Made by a program: the position numbers and the translations under genes. A DNA stretch of 64,000 nucleotides from Bradyrhizobium sp. CB1650 (GTDB taxonomy: Bacteria > Pseudomonadota > Alphaproteobacteria > Rhizobiales > Xanthobacteraceae), in NCBI RefSeq assembly GCF_029761915.1, contig NZ_CP121695.1, positions 1,827,501 through 1,891,500 of the forward strand, in the 5' to 3' direction. Shown in pieces: positions 45,966 through 54,620 of the stretch; the stretch's first letter is position 1, and every line of letters begins with the position of its first letter. Under the pieces are notes generated by a model. The model was not told the origin of the DNA. It saw nothing but the letters and a program-made list of their open reading frames with translations, and made no database searches.

Positions 45966-46508
45966 GTCTTCAGCGTCGCCCGGGGCTGGAAGGGCAACAA
46001 CCTAAAATAGAATACTATAGCTTGCGCGCTGTGATGGCAAGGCCAATCATCGCGGCGTCGATGTCGCAGCACGCGCAGCGGATATGCGTCGATTGCGCGC
46101 CTTGGTTCCAACGTGTTCCTGAATCAAATGTTTGAATGGTTAAAGCATTTTGTTCATGTGGTCTGCTCTCGCACCGCAACGAGAGCTGCACTCAGCCCGG
46201 AAACGCGCGGAACTCGATACCTTGCCGCCGACGTATCGGGGCAATTGCGCGACGAGTTCCATCTCGCGGCGTACGCAGCGTCGGACAACGAAATCGCGAG
46301 CCCGGAATGACGAGAGGAGCGCCGCTTATCAGCACGCCCGCGCAGCGCGGTGTTGATGCGGATTAGGCCGGCTGCCGCTCGCAATCATGTCCATGCGCGC
46401 TGCGGCTGTCGCGGCCGACGCCGTTCGATCGGTTTGCCGCTTTGACGGGACTCCGGTTCCCGGGCATGATCGCGCGGCTTCACGCGGGGAATTGGGGGAT
46501 TATTCCAT
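45966..46508. other. Intergenic stretch without an identified gene
   Basis: About 540 bases between rpoD and the transglycosylase gene. It is less G+C-rich near 46000-46150 and has part of a family A element near 46290-46311 (GAGCCCGGAATGACG). I see no gene I would support. Confidence 0.45.
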
Positions 46509-47315
46509 ATGCTGAGATTTGCTCTGGCCGTCGCCTCCATGGTTTGTCTGGCCGGCGGCTCGGCTGAGGCTGCGCGCTGTGGCGGCGACTTCAACAGCTT
46601 TGTCGCCAGCATGGCTTCGGAGGCGCAGGCGGCCGGAGTCTCGGCGAGCGTGACGAGTGCGGCGTTCAGTGGCGTGACCCAGGATGGCGCCGTGCTCGCC
46701 TTCGACCGGCGTCAGCGCTACACCTTCAACAAGAGCTTTGAGCAGTACGTCTCGACGCGCGTCGGCCCGGGCCGCATCAATGGCGGTCGCGCGCTGCTCC
46801 AGCGTCATGCCGCGCTGCTGGCGCGCATCGAGCAGCAGTTCGGCGTGCCCCGGCAGATCCTGGTCGCGATCTGGGGCCTGGAGAGCGATTTCGGCAAGGG
46901 CGACATGGGCAAGCTGCCGGTGATCCGTACGCTCGCCACGCTCGCGCATGATTGCCGCCGCACCGAGCTGTTCCAGGGTGAGCTGCTCGCCGCGCTCAAG
47001 ATCGTGCAGCGCGGCGACTTGCCTCTGCGCGACCTCATCGGCGCCTATGCCGGCGAGATCGGTCAGACCCAGTTCCTGCCGTCGTCCTACATCAAATACG
47101 GCGTCGACTTCGACGGCGACGGCCGTGTCGACTTGCGCCACAGCGCCGCCGACGTGCTCGCCTCCACCGCGAACCTGCTCCACACCAGCGGCTTCAAGAT
47201 GGGCCAGCCCTACGGCGAAGGCACCGCCAATTTCGAGGCCATGCGCGAGTGGAACAGGGCGCTGATCTATCGCAAGACGATCGGCTATTTTGCCGATCGG
47301 CTGATGGGGCAGTGA
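46509..47315 (+). CDS. MltB-like lytic murein transglycosylase
   Basis: The 268-residue protein has a signal peptide (LRFALAVASMVCLAGGSAEA, cleavage near EA-ARC), a catalytic domain with QILVAIWGLESDFGKG (the Glu is the catalytic acid) and GEIGQTQFLPSSYIKYGVDFDGDGRVDL. It cleaves the MurNAc-GlcNAc bond to give 1,6-anhydro ends. No lipobox is seen, so it is probably soluble in the periplasm. It is monocistronic. Confidence 0.9.
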   Translation: MLRFALAVASMVCLAGGSAEAARCGGDFNSFVASMASEAQAAGVSASVTSAAFSGVTQDGAVLAFDRRQRYTFNKSFEQYVSTRVGPGRINGGRALLQRHAALLARIEQQFGVPRQILVAIWGLESDFGKGDMGKLPVIRTLATLAHDCRRTELFQGELLAALKIVQRGDLPLRDLIGAYAGEIGQTQFLPSSYIKYGVDFDGDGRVDLRHSAADVLASTANLLHTSGFKMGQPYGEGTANFEAMREWNRALIYRKTIGYFADRLMGQ

Positions 47316-47604
47316 AATGGTGGCGCGCAGCTAGCCGCAGCAATCGTCATTGCTGTCGATGTGAAGAAGGTGCGAAGCCTTTCCCTATCTTCGCCAGGAT
47401 GACGACTGAGTGTGCGGTGGCGCCGTCGCCCACGCAGCTTCATCGCCCGCCTTGTGCGCACTTGCGCGCTGGCGTGGACCGATCCTTCGATCCCCGAGAG
47501 GGAACTTTCATGTAGATTTTTTCAGTTTGGAACCGAACCAGATCGCGGGGAGCGTCCTTAACATACGTTACTTCAGTGAGGACGATCATTTATGGAGCGG
47601 CCAC

Positions 47605-47979
47605 ATGGGACAGGCAATGCCATATCGTGCGACCGCACTGATTGTCGAAGACGATGCCATGCAGCGTGAGATGCTGTGCCTCCTTCTGGAGGAAAGCGGC
47701 TACGAAGTCATCCAGTGCGAGAGTGCCGAGGCGGCTGCGTGCGTCCTGGACAAGAACGCCGGTACGCTATGTCTGATGCTGACCGACGTGCAGCTCGCCG
47801 GCCGCATGAACGGCGTCGAGCTCGCCTATGTCGCCAAGGATCGCAATCCGAAGCTCGACGTCGTCGTCACCTCGGGCCGCCCGCTGGCGCAGCCCTTGCC
47901 GGACGGTGCGAAATTCTGGGCCAAGCCCTGGGCGCCCCTCGACGTGCTTCGCGAGGCCGAGATCGCGCAATTGTCCTGA
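47605..47979 (+). CDS. Single-domain response regulator
   Basis: The 124-residue receiver has the acidic pair EDD (residues 15-17), the phosphoryl Asp in LMLTDVQLAGR (about residue 61), the conserved Ser/Thr in VVVTSGRP and the Lys in FWAKPWAP. There is no output domain, so it acts by protein contact like CheY or DivK. The ATG at 47605 has GGAG upstream. No kinase gene is adjacent. Confidence 0.85.
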   Translation: MGQAMPYRATALIVEDDAMQREMLCLLLEESGYEVIQCESAEAAACVLDKNAGTLCLMLTDVQLAGRMNGVELAYVAKDRNPKLDVVVTSGRPLAQPLPDGAKFWAKPWAPLDVLREAEIAQLS

Positions 47980-48035
47980 CGGCGCATTCCGGGAGCTTGC
48001 TTTCTCGGCGCGAGAGGCGGTGATAAGGTCTGTCC

Positions 48036-48647
48036 ATGACCTTGTCCTTCCTGATCACCTCACTGATCGTGGTCGCTTCACCGGGGACCGGCGTTCTCTA
48101 CACGCTGGCGGCGGCGCTGACGCGCGGCTCGCGCGCGAGTATCGCTGCAGCTCTTGGCTGCACGCTCGGGATCGTTCCACACATGACGGCGGCGATGCTC
48201 GGTCTTGCCGCCGTGCTGCATACCAGCGCGATCGCTTTCTCCGCCCTGAAATGGTGCGGCGTCGTCTATCTGCTCTACATGTCCTGGCAGGCGCTGCGTG
48301 AGACCGGAGCGCTGGCCGTCGAGGGTGAGATCAAGGAGCGTTCGAGCGGCCGCGTCGTCGTGACCGGCTTCCTGATCAACATCCTCAATCCCAAGCTTTC
48401 CATCTTCTTCCTCGCCTTCCTGCCGCAGTTCGTCGCAGTGGACGAGCCCCATGTGCTGGCGCGGATGCTGGAATTGAGCGCCGTCTTCATGGCGATGACG
48501 TTTGCGGTGTTCGTCGTCTACGGCTTGTGCGCGGCCTCGGTGCGCGAGCGCGTCATCTCCCGCCCCGGCGTCATGGCCTGGCTCCGCCGCAGTTTTGCGG
48601 CCGGCTTTGCGTTGCTCGGCGCGAAGCTGGCGTTCGCGGAGCGCTAG
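48036..48647 (+). CDS. LysE-family exporter, second copy
   Basis: The 203-residue protein has about six hydrophobic segments: MTLSFLITSLIVVASPGTG, LTRGSRASIAAALGCTLGI and FLINILNPKLSIFFLAFLPQF. It is of the LysE/RhtB exporter group, related in layout to the gene at 38525. The substrate is unknown. A minus-strand terminator hairpin at 48655-48680 follows its stop. Confidence 0.9.
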   Translation: MTLSFLITSLIVVASPGTGVLYTLAAALTRGSRASIAAALGCTLGIVPHMTAAMLGLAAVLHTSAIAFSALKWCGVVYLLYMSWQALRETGALAVEGEIKERSSGRVVVTGFLINILNPKLSIFFLAFLPQFVAVDEPHVLARMLELSAVFMAMTFAVFVVYGLCAASVRERVISRPGVMAWLRRSFAAGFALLGAKLAFAER

Positions 48648-48654
48648 GCAACGA

Positions 48655-48680
48655 AAAAGCGGGCCTTTCGCCCGCCACCT
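48655..48680 (-). terminator. Terminator of the small peptide gene (minus strand)
   Basis: On the minus strand GCGGGC, five bases and GCCCGC are followed by TTTTTC. It lies between the converging LysE and peptide genes, so may serve both. Confidence 0.65.
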
Positions 48681-48752
48681 TCAAACTCTCTCGACCTTAC
48701 CCGAAGCCCGGGCGGAGCGAGGCCCCACCCGGGCAAAGAAAAAGAAGCCGTG

Positions 48753-48821
48753 TTACTTCTTCTTCGCCTTCTTGGCCTTTTTCGCCTTCTTCTTCGCCGC
48801 CTTCTTCGCTTTCTTAGCCAT
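48753..48821 (-). CDS. 22-residue Lys/Ala-rich peptide
   Basis: The ATG at 48821 has GAGAGGAT at good distance. The peptide reads as repeats of KKAKKAAKK-type units, ending in KKK and a TAA stop. It is a histone-tail-like basic peptide with a third of its residues alanine and about two thirds lysine. The gene is followed by a terminator. No known enzyme fold is possible at this length; nucleic-acid binding is the natural guess. It may also be a chance low-complexity frame, but the SD, start, stop and terminator argue for a gene. Confidence 0.55.
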   Translation of the reverse strand: MAKKAKKAAKKKAKKAKKAKKK

Positions 48822-49236
48822 AGTATCCTCTCAGGGGTTAATGGTGAAACGCGACACGAGGGATGCTCGGCGGAGGGCCAGCCTCGCAACATCCTCGATG
48901 ACAAACTCAGCAGATTCGCGGGCAACTGCCCCGTGCCGTCATATCTCCGTCATCGCGTTATCCACAGCTCAGACGCATTTTCGGGTGATTTTTGCCCGCG
49001 AATCCGCATTGGCGCGCCCGAACGCGGTCACCTGCCGCGCATCAAGCCTTGCTTAACGATGCCGTAGTCCGCTTGCGGAATTCATCAATCCAAAACCAAA
49101 GCCGATGTTTGCAGGATTGCGGTGAGACTCCATTAAGCGCGCCACGCGCATTGTCGTCCGCAAGAACACGGGGACGGGTCATGGGCGAACGGCTGCGAGA
49201 GACGGGAGGCGGGACGCTGCGCGTGCTGCGGCCGTC
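48822..49236. other. Intergenic stretch between peptide and cyclase genes
   Basis: About 415 bases with no gene I would support. It has one perfect DnaA-box consensus, TTATCCACA, at 48958-48966, with no second box close by. Confidence 0.4.
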
Positions 49237-50448
49237 ATGCTGAACGTACCGACACTTTGGACGGTCTTCGTCGTCAACTTCCTGGCGCTCGGCCTGATCT
49301 GGGCCTATGTGACGCGCTCCTATCCGAAATTCGAGGCTGCGCGGTTCTGGATGGCATCGGCCTTCGTCGGCGCGGCGGGCGCGATGACGGCGTTGGTCCG
49401 CCTGTTCGTCACCTCTCCTGCGCCGCTTCTGGTTGGGGCTGCCGGTGTCATCGCGGCATCCTGTCTGGCGGCCATGGGCATTCAGCGCTTCTACGACCGG
49501 CCGGTGTCCTGGCGCGTCATGACCGTGACGGCGACCCTTAGCATCGGCGGCGTCGTGTTCTTCATGCTCGTCGTCGAACACATGCAATTGCGCATGCTGT
49601 GTTACACGCTCGGTCAGGCCCTTCCCCTGGTGCTGTCGCTGCGTCTGTTGTTGTCGCCGCCGGAAGGCCGCGTCAGTCCGGGGGCCCGGCTATCTGGCAT
49701 TGTGATCCTCACCATCATCGCGATCTTCCTGGCGCGCGCGGCGGGCAATCTGCTTGGCGGCGATTTCTCGGCTGTCGCCGGCAGTCAGGCCCATGCCGTC
49801 TTGGTGCTGGGTCTGCTGTTCCTGTCGATGACGCTCAATTTCGGCTTCCTGCTGATGGCGATGGACCGGCTGCGCAACGAGGTCGCCGACCTCGCGCTGC
49901 TGGACGATCTCACCGGCGTCGCCAACCGGCGGCATCTGTTGCAGCGCCTCGGCGAAGAATGTGCCCGCTCGGAGCGCAGCGGCGAGCCTTTCTCGCTGCT
50001 GGTGATCGATCTCGACGGCTTCAAGACCATCAACGACACCTATGGACATGCTGCGGGCGATGCCTGCCTCCAGCACTTCACCCTGATGGCGCAGACGCGG
50101 CTTCGGCCGGGCGACATGCTCGCCCGCACCGGCGGCGACGAGTTCTGCATCGTGCTGCCGTCCTCGTCCCTGCACGAGGGCGCGCTGATCGCCCGCCGCG
50201 TGCTCGAGATCTGCCGCCAGGATGCCGCCACCTGCACCGGCAACGACATCCCGATCGCGATCTCGATCGGCGTGGCGCAATGGGATCGTGGCATCGGCCA
50301 ATTCCCCGACCGCCTGATGGTCCATGCCGACGAGGCGCTCTATGCGGCCAAGAAGAACGGCAAGAACGATTTCGCGGTCTATGATCCGGCGCCGTCGCTC
50401 TTGCCCGAGCTGCCCGATACGGCGGCGGTCGCACGCAAATTCGCCTAG
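49237..50448 (+). CDS. Membrane-bound diguanylate cyclase (GGDEF)
   Basis: The 403-residue protein has about six N-terminal hydrophobic helices (from LWTVFVVNFLALGLIWAYV to LLFLSMTLNFGFLLMAM, about residues 6-210) and a C-terminal GGDEF domain with LDDLTGVANRR, the intact ARTGGDEF active site, and an RPGD inhibitory site five residues before it. It makes cyclic di-GMP from GTP, and product inhibition is likely. The membrane part is like a MASE-type sensor but not identified. It is followed 35 bases later by an amidase gene. Confidence 0.92.
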   Translation: MLNVPTLWTVFVVNFLALGLIWAYVTRSYPKFEAARFWMASAFVGAAGAMTALVRLFVTSPAPLLVGAAGVIAASCLAAMGIQRFYDRPVSWRVMTVTATLSIGGVVFFMLVVEHMQLRMLCYTLGQALPLVLSLRLLLSPPEGRVSPGARLSGIVILTIIAIFLARAAGNLLGGDFSAVAGSQAHAVLVLGLLFLSMTLNFGFLLMAMDRLRNEVADLALLDDLTGVANRRHLLQRLGEECARSERSGEPFSLLVIDLDGFKTINDTYGHAAGDACLQHFTLMAQTRLRPGDMLARTGGDEFCIVLPSSSLHEGALIARRVLEICRQDAATCTGNDIPIAISIGVAQWDRGIGQFPDRLMVHADEALYAAKKNGKNDFAVYDPAPSLLPELPDTAAVARKFA

Positions 50449-50482
50449 AGCCATGCTAGGCTCGGGTCCGTATTGGACCCGC

Positions 50483-51109
50483 ATGATGATGTCTCGCCTG
50501 CTCGCGGCGGTTCTCGCCGCCTTCGCCCTGATCGCTCCCGCCGCCGCAACGGATGCCGATCTCGCCAAGGTCGCGCGCGCCGCCGGCACGCCCGACATTC
50601 CCGGCCTGAAGATCGTCTGGCTCGCGCCGTGGGGCGACGTCGCTCAGGCCCATACCTGGCGCAACATCATCGTGCACCAGACTGAGGGGCCGGCCGGCTC
50701 GGCACGCGGCGGCGCGCTGGAGCAATCGAAGAACCCGACCCGCCGCGGCGTCACGGTCTGGGTCGAGACCGACGGTACCGTCTATTGGGCGGTCGCGGAG
50801 AACCTGGTGCCGACCCATGGCGATGGCGCCAATCGCAACGACAGCAAGTACATCGACAACAGGGCGACCTATCGCCAGGTCGTGCGCGACAACTCGATCG
50901 GCGTCGAGTTCGCCGGCAACTATCCGGACGTCGTGGCGGGCCCCACCGAGGCGCAGGTCGCGGCCTGGCGGATCCTCGTCCGCATCCTGCGCGCGCGCTA
51001 CGATATCCCGCTCGACCACGTCTATGCGCACAACTGGATCGACTACAAGGACGCGCGCTATTGCGAAGGCTGCTGGCTCGCAACGCTTGCGCGGGTGTGG
51101 GGGGAGTAA
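50483..51109 (+). CDS. N-acetylmuramoyl-L-alanine amidase family (Amidase_2)
   Basis: The 208-residue protein has a signal peptide (RLLAAVLAAFALIAPAAA) and an Amidase_2 (PGRP-like) domain: RNIIVHQTEGPAGSA, TVYWAVAENLVPTHG, IGVEFAGNYPD and HVYAHNWIDYKDARYC, with the zinc His residues. Such amidases cut the MurNAc-L-Ala bond and aid wall recycling. The start is one of three consecutive ATGs (50483); an earlier one at 50453 would add ten residues. It may be co-transcribed with the cyclase gene. Confidence 0.85.
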   Translation: MMMSRLLAAVLAAFALIAPAAATDADLAKVARAAGTPDIPGLKIVWLAPWGDVAQAHTWRNIIVHQTEGPAGSARGGALEQSKNPTRRGVTVWVETDGTVYWAVAENLVPTHGDGANRNDSKYIDNRATYRQVVRDNSIGVEFAGNYPDVVAGPTEAQVAAWRILVRILRARYDIPLDHVYAHNWIDYKDARYCEGCWLATLARVWGE

Positions 51110-51116
51110 ACCTCAA

Positions 51117-51158
51117 CGTCATTCCGGGCTCGCGACTTCGTCGCGCCCCGGAATGACG
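51117..51158. repeat. Interspersed palindromic repeat, family A, short copy
   Basis: It is CGTCATTCCGGGCTCGCGAC to GTCGCGCCCCGGAATGACG, nearly a simple hairpin, at the end of the amidase gene. Confidence 0.8.
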
Positions 51159-51334
51159 AGAGGCCTTAAACCGGCTCCGGTCATCCACCCGAACAATCGC
51201 CGGATCAGCCCCGGACGTTCCGGCAATTCCGGCGCCGCGTCGGCCACGCGCTTGAAGAAATAATCCAGGAACACCATGTCGTTCGGCTCGGTGACGGTGA
51301 ACTGATCGTCGCCGAACCACGCATCGCGCCCAAC

Positions 51335-51363
51335 AAAAAAGCCGGCGTTGCCGCCGGCTTTTC
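51335..51363 (-). terminator. Terminator of rpoH
   Basis: AAAAGCCGGC and GCCGGCTTTT form a stem about six bases apart. On the minus strand the T-run follows, 45 bases past the rpoH stop. Confidence 0.85.
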
Positions 51364-51406
51364 TGTCTTTTCGATCCGCCAATTCTCTGGCGCCGAGACA
51401 CCGCGC

Positions 51407-52306
51407 TTAGTGCGCGGCTTCCAGCGCAGCCTGTTCCTGCTTCGCGATCGCACCCTTGACCGCGGTCTGCACCTTTTCGAAGGCGCGGACTTCGATCTGG
51501 CGGACGCGCTCGCGCGACACGCCGAACTCGGCGGCAAGATCTTCCAGCGTCATCGGCTCATCGGCGAGGCGGCGCGCCTCGAAGATGCGGCGCTCACGCG
51601 AGTTGAGCACGCCCATGGCGCCATTGAGGGCGTCACGGCGGTGATCATACTCCTCGTGCTCGGCCATCAGCGCTTCCTGGTTGGGCGAGGTGTCGACCAG
51701 CCAGTCCTGCCATTCGCCGGCCTCGCCGTCGTCCCGGATCGGCGCGTTGAGCGACGCGTCGCCGCCGAGGCGACGGTTCATGTCGATCACGTCCTGATCG
51801 GTGACGCCGAGGCGCTTCGCGATCGTCTGCACCTGGTCGGGGCGGAGATCACCCTCGTCCAGCGCGTTGATCTTGCTCTTCGCCTTGCGCAGGTTGAAGA
51901 ACAGCTTCTTCTGGTTCGCAGTGGTGCCCATCTTCACGAGCGACCAGGAACGCAGGATGTACTCTTGAATCGACGCCTTGATCCACCACATGGCGTAGGT
52001 GGCGAGACGAAAGCCCTTCTCGGGCTCGAAACGCTTCACCGCCTGCATCAGGCCGACGTTACCTTCCGAGACGACCTCGGAGATCGGCAGGCCGTAGCCG
52101 CGATAGCCCATGGCGATCTTGGCCACGAGCCGGAGGTGGCTGGTGACGAGTTGATGAGCCGCGTCGCGATCGTCGTGCTCGCGCCAACGCTTCGCGAGCA
52201 TGTATTCCTGCTGGGGTTCCAGCATCGGAAACTTGCGGATCTCGGCGAGGTAGCGGGAAAGGCCGGATTCTCCATTGAGGACCGGCAAAGCAGCGGTACG
52301 GGCCAT
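51407..52306 (-). CDS. rpoH: RNA polymerase sigma factor RpoH (sigma-32)
   Basis: The 299-residue heat-shock sigma factor has region 2 (HLRLVAKIAMGYRGYGLP, FRLATYAMWWIKASIQEYIL), the RpoH box QKKLFFNLRK that distinguishes it from RpoD, and region 4.2 (VSRERVRQIEVRAFEKVQ). Many alphaproteobacteria carry several rpoH copies; only this one lies in the window. It is upstream of a terminator. It is adjacent to rluD on the same strand but separated by about 215 bases. Confidence 0.93.
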   Translation of the reverse strand: MARTAALPVLNGESGLSRYLAEIRKFPMLEPQQEYMLAKRWREHDDRDAAHQLVTSHLRLVAKIAMGYRGYGLPISEVVSEGNVGLMQAVKRFEPEKGFRLATYAMWWIKASIQEYILRSWSLVKMGTTANQKKLFFNLRKAKSKINALDEGDLRPDQVQTIAKRLGVTDQDVIDMNRRLGGDASLNAPIRDDGEAGEWQDWLVDTSPNQEALMAEHEEYDHRRDALNGAMGVLNSRERRIFEARRLADEPMTLEDLAAEFGVSRERVRQIEVRAFEKVQTAVKGAIAKQEQAALEAAH

Positions 52307-52521
52307 AGTGCGCCCTCCAAAGGTTCAGGCCCCCGATAGCGGCGGGCCAGGCAGACGACCGCTTGGTTAAAGCCGGCCGGACTGCGATGTTCCGCGTTGG
52401 TCTTTCAACGCAGGCGCAATATACCCCATCGGGGGTCATTTAGGGAAGGATTACTGACGTCACGTCCCCGTGTGGCAGCTATAACTTTTTGTAAGGTAAG
52501 GGTTTTCTGAAACCGCCTGCG

Positions 52522-53529
52522 TCATAGCGCCGCTTTCAGGGCACCTTCGAGGAGAAGCAAATCCTCCGGCAGGGGCGCCTCCCAGTGAAGTAATTCTCCC
52601 GTTCTCGGGTGCTCCAATACCAGCAGATAAGCATGCAAGGCCTGCCGTCCAAGGGCCGCCAAAGCCGCCTGCGACTCGGGGCCGAGCTGGTTCGCCTTGG
52701 TCTTGAAATGCGGGCCATAAACGGCGTCGCCCATCAGGGGATGGCCGATATGGGCGAGGTGGACGCGGATCTGGTGGGTGCGCCCGGTCTCGAGCTCGCA
52801 GGCGAGCAGCACCGCCACGCCCTTGCCGTCGCGCCCGGCAAAACTCTGAAGGATTTCCCAATGCGTCACCGCTTCGCGGCCGCTCTGGCGCACCGCCATC
52901 TTCTCCCGCGCGTACGGATGGCGGTCGATCGGCGCATCGACCGTGCCGCGCTGGCGGTTCGGCAGCCCCCAGGCGAAGGCCATGTAGCCGCGCCGCATCG
53001 CGCCCGTGCGGCCGTGATCGGCGAATTGCGCCGTCAGCGACTGGTGGGCGAGGTCGTTCTTGGCGACCACCATCAGCCCCGTCGTGTCCTTGTCCAGCCG
53101 GTGCACGATGCCGGGCCGGCGCACCCCGCCGATGCCCGATAGCGAAGAGCCGCAATGGGCGATCAGCGCATTCACCAGCGTGCCGGTCTCGTGGCCGGCC
53201 GCCGGGTGCACGACCAGCCCCTTCGGCTTGTTGATGACGATGATGTCGTCGTCCTCGAACACGATATCGAGGGCGATGTCCTCGCCTTGGGGCTCCGCGG
53301 GCGCGGCCTCTGGCACGTCGATTGTGATCGTATCGCCGGCGGCGACGTGATAAGCGGGGTCGCGGATCGCGGCGGCCTTGAGGCTCACCGCGCCTGCCAG
53401 AATCAGGGTTTTCAGCCTTGATCGCGACAGGTCCGGCAGGCGCGCGGCCAGCACCCGGTCGAGCCGGGCCGAACCCTCGTCGCCGGCAACGACAACCTCC
53501 AACCTTTGCGCTGACCCAGAGCCCTGCAT
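52522..53529 (-). CDS. RluD-family pseudouridine synthase
   Basis: The 335-residue protein has an N-terminal S4-like RNA-binding domain (ARLDRVLAARLPDLSRSRLK) and the RluA/RluD catalytic domain with the HRLDKDTTGLMVVAK motif holding the catalytic Asp, and RTHQIRVHLAHIGHPLMGD. It modifies uridines in 23S rRNA; the exact positions cannot be assigned. Its ATG (53527-53529 complement) overlaps the ATG of the divergent gene at 53528, so both starts share four bases (CATG). Confidence 0.9.
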   Translation of the reverse strand: MQGSGSAQRLEVVVAGDEGSARLDRVLAARLPDLSRSRLKTLILAGAVSLKAAAIRDPAYHVAAGDTITIDVPEAAPAEPQGEDIALDIVFEDDDIIVINKPKGLVVHPAAGHETGTLVNALIAHCGSSLSGIGGVRRPGIVHRLDKDTTGLMVVAKNDLAHQSLTAQFADHGRTGAMRRGYMAFAWGLPNRQRGTVDAPIDRHPYAREKMAVRQSGREAVTHWEILQSFAGRDGKGVAVLLACELETGRTHQIRVHLAHIGHPLMGDAVYGPHFKTKANQLGPESQAALAALGRQALHAYLLVLEHPRTGELLHWEAPLPEDLLLLEGALKAAL

Positions 53530-53869
53530 GACGACCGAAACTGCTGTTCCCGAACCGACCCCCGAGCAGGCCGCGTTGTTCGCGCGGGTGCGGCGGATGA
53601 TGCTGATCGCGGGGTTGACCACGGCGCTGGCGATCTGCGCCGTGCTGATTGCGGTGGGCTACCGCCTTTTCAAGTCGGAGGGAAGGGCGCCCGAGGCCGT
53701 CAGCGACGTCACAGCCACCCTGCCGAAGGGCACGAAAATCCTCTCGACCGGGGTCGCCGGCGATCGGCTGGTGGTCACGCTGGATGTGGGCGGGGTCACC
53801 GAGATCCGCACCTTCGACGCCCACACCTTGAGGCCGGCCGGCAAGCTGAAATTTGCCAATGAGCCATAA
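53528..53869 (+). CDS. DUF6476-like single-pass membrane protein
   Basis: The 113-residue protein has a short cytoplasmic start (TTETAVPEPTPEQAALFARV), one transmembrane helix (MMLIAGLTTALAICAVLIAVGYRL) and a small outer beta-rich domain (ATLPKGTKILSTGVAGDRLV, VTEIRTFDAHTL). It matches the alphaproteobacterial DUF6476 pattern, of unknown function. Its start codon overlaps that of rluD on the opposite strand. A tRNA-Glu follows. Confidence 0.75.
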   Translation: MTTETAVPEPTPEQAALFARVRRMMLIAGLTTALAICAVLIAVGYRLFKSEGRAPEAVSDVTATLPKGTKILSTGVAGDRLVVTLDVGGVTEIRTFDAHTLRPAGKLKFANEP

Positions 53870-53925
53870 AAGGCAGGTTCAGTCCTTGCGGCGGACAAAT
53901 TTCGAGGCTATTGCCTAGCCCTCAC

Positions 53926-54000
53926 GCTCCCTTCGTCTAGCGGTTAGGACGCGGCCCTCTCAAGGCTGAAACAGGGGTTCGATTCCCCTAGGGAGCGCCA
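53926..54000 (+). tRNA. tRNA-Glu (anticodon CTC)
   Basis: The 75-nt cloverleaf has acceptor GCTCCCT/AGGGAGC, anticodon loop CTCTCAA (anticodon CTC), T-arm AGGGG-TTCGATT-CCCCT, discriminator G and encoded CCA. No second copy of its 3' end was seen downstream, so it is not an evident integration site. Confidence 0.95.
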
Positions 54001-54056
54001 CGCCTTTTAGGCCTCATCTCTTCTTCGATTGATTGTTCGATCTGCCGGGTGGGCCT

Positions 54057-54590
54057 GTGGCATTGGCGATCAACATCCGGGCTGACAACAACACGGCATT
54101 CGAAATTGAGGGCCTGTGGGACCAGGTGGGCGTGTTCGAGGTCGAGCGATCGATGCGCAAGCTCGGCTACCGACCGCATTTCACATTCGCGATCTACGAC
54201 TCGCCCGAAATCGATGAAAAGACAGCGTGGGATGCGATGCTCACGGCCGTCGCTGGCCAAGCGCAAATTGCCGTCGAATTCGAGCGTATCCGCTGGTTTG
54301 AAGGCAGCCCTCTTGTGATTTGGGCGGAGCCAACCGCCAACGACATCCTCCGCCGAATCCACAGCTCGATCAGTGCGGCAATCGATCCCGCGTACTGTCG
54401 ACCGCACTACCGGCCCCAAGCGTGGACACCGCACTGCACGCTCGGCGTGGACATTGCCGACGAACGGCGCGATGACGCCCTCGCGTTTGCACGGTCGTTC
54501 GACAGAAAGATCGAAGTGCTGTTCGACGTTGTCGATTGCCTTACTTTTCCGCCAGTCCGTATCATTTCAGAACGGAGATTATTGCCGTAG
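54057..54590 (+). CDS. 2'-5' RNA ligase (2H phosphoesterase) family protein
   Basis: The 177-residue protein has the paired HxT motifs of the 2H family, PHFTFAIYD and PHCTLGVDI, which give the two catalytic histidines that cleave or join 2'-5' or cyclic phosphodiester bonds. The start is taken as GTG at 54057 (GGGTGGG upstream); a TTG at 54033 in the same frame is an alternative. Codon use is less biased than in neighbours. It follows tRNA-Glu by about 57 bases. The RNA substrate is not known. Confidence 0.8.
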   Translation: MALAINIRADNNTAFEIEGLWDQVGVFEVERSMRKLGYRPHFTFAIYDSPEIDEKTAWDAMLTAVAGQAQIAVEFERIRWFEGSPLVIWAEPTANDILRRIHSSISAAIDPAYCRPHYRPQAWTPHCTLGVDIADERRDDALAFARSFDRKIEVLFDVVDCLTFPPVRIISERRLLP

Positions 54591-54620
54591 CTCGAAGGGA
54601 TGTGTCTCGCCGCCACTGCA

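Noticed and set aside
46113-46366. Short frames between rpoD and the transglycosylase gene
   Set aside because: They overlap one another in three frames, lack ribosome sites and run into a partial family A repeat.
51119-51382. An 87-codon minus-strand frame after rpoH
   Set aside because: It begins in the rpoH terminator and ends in a family A repeat. The only other start leaves about 50 residues without a match. A small gene cannot be wholly excluded.
53926-54590. tRNA-Glu as a second island insertion site
   Set aside because: No second copy of its 3' end was seen downstream, and no integrase is near.
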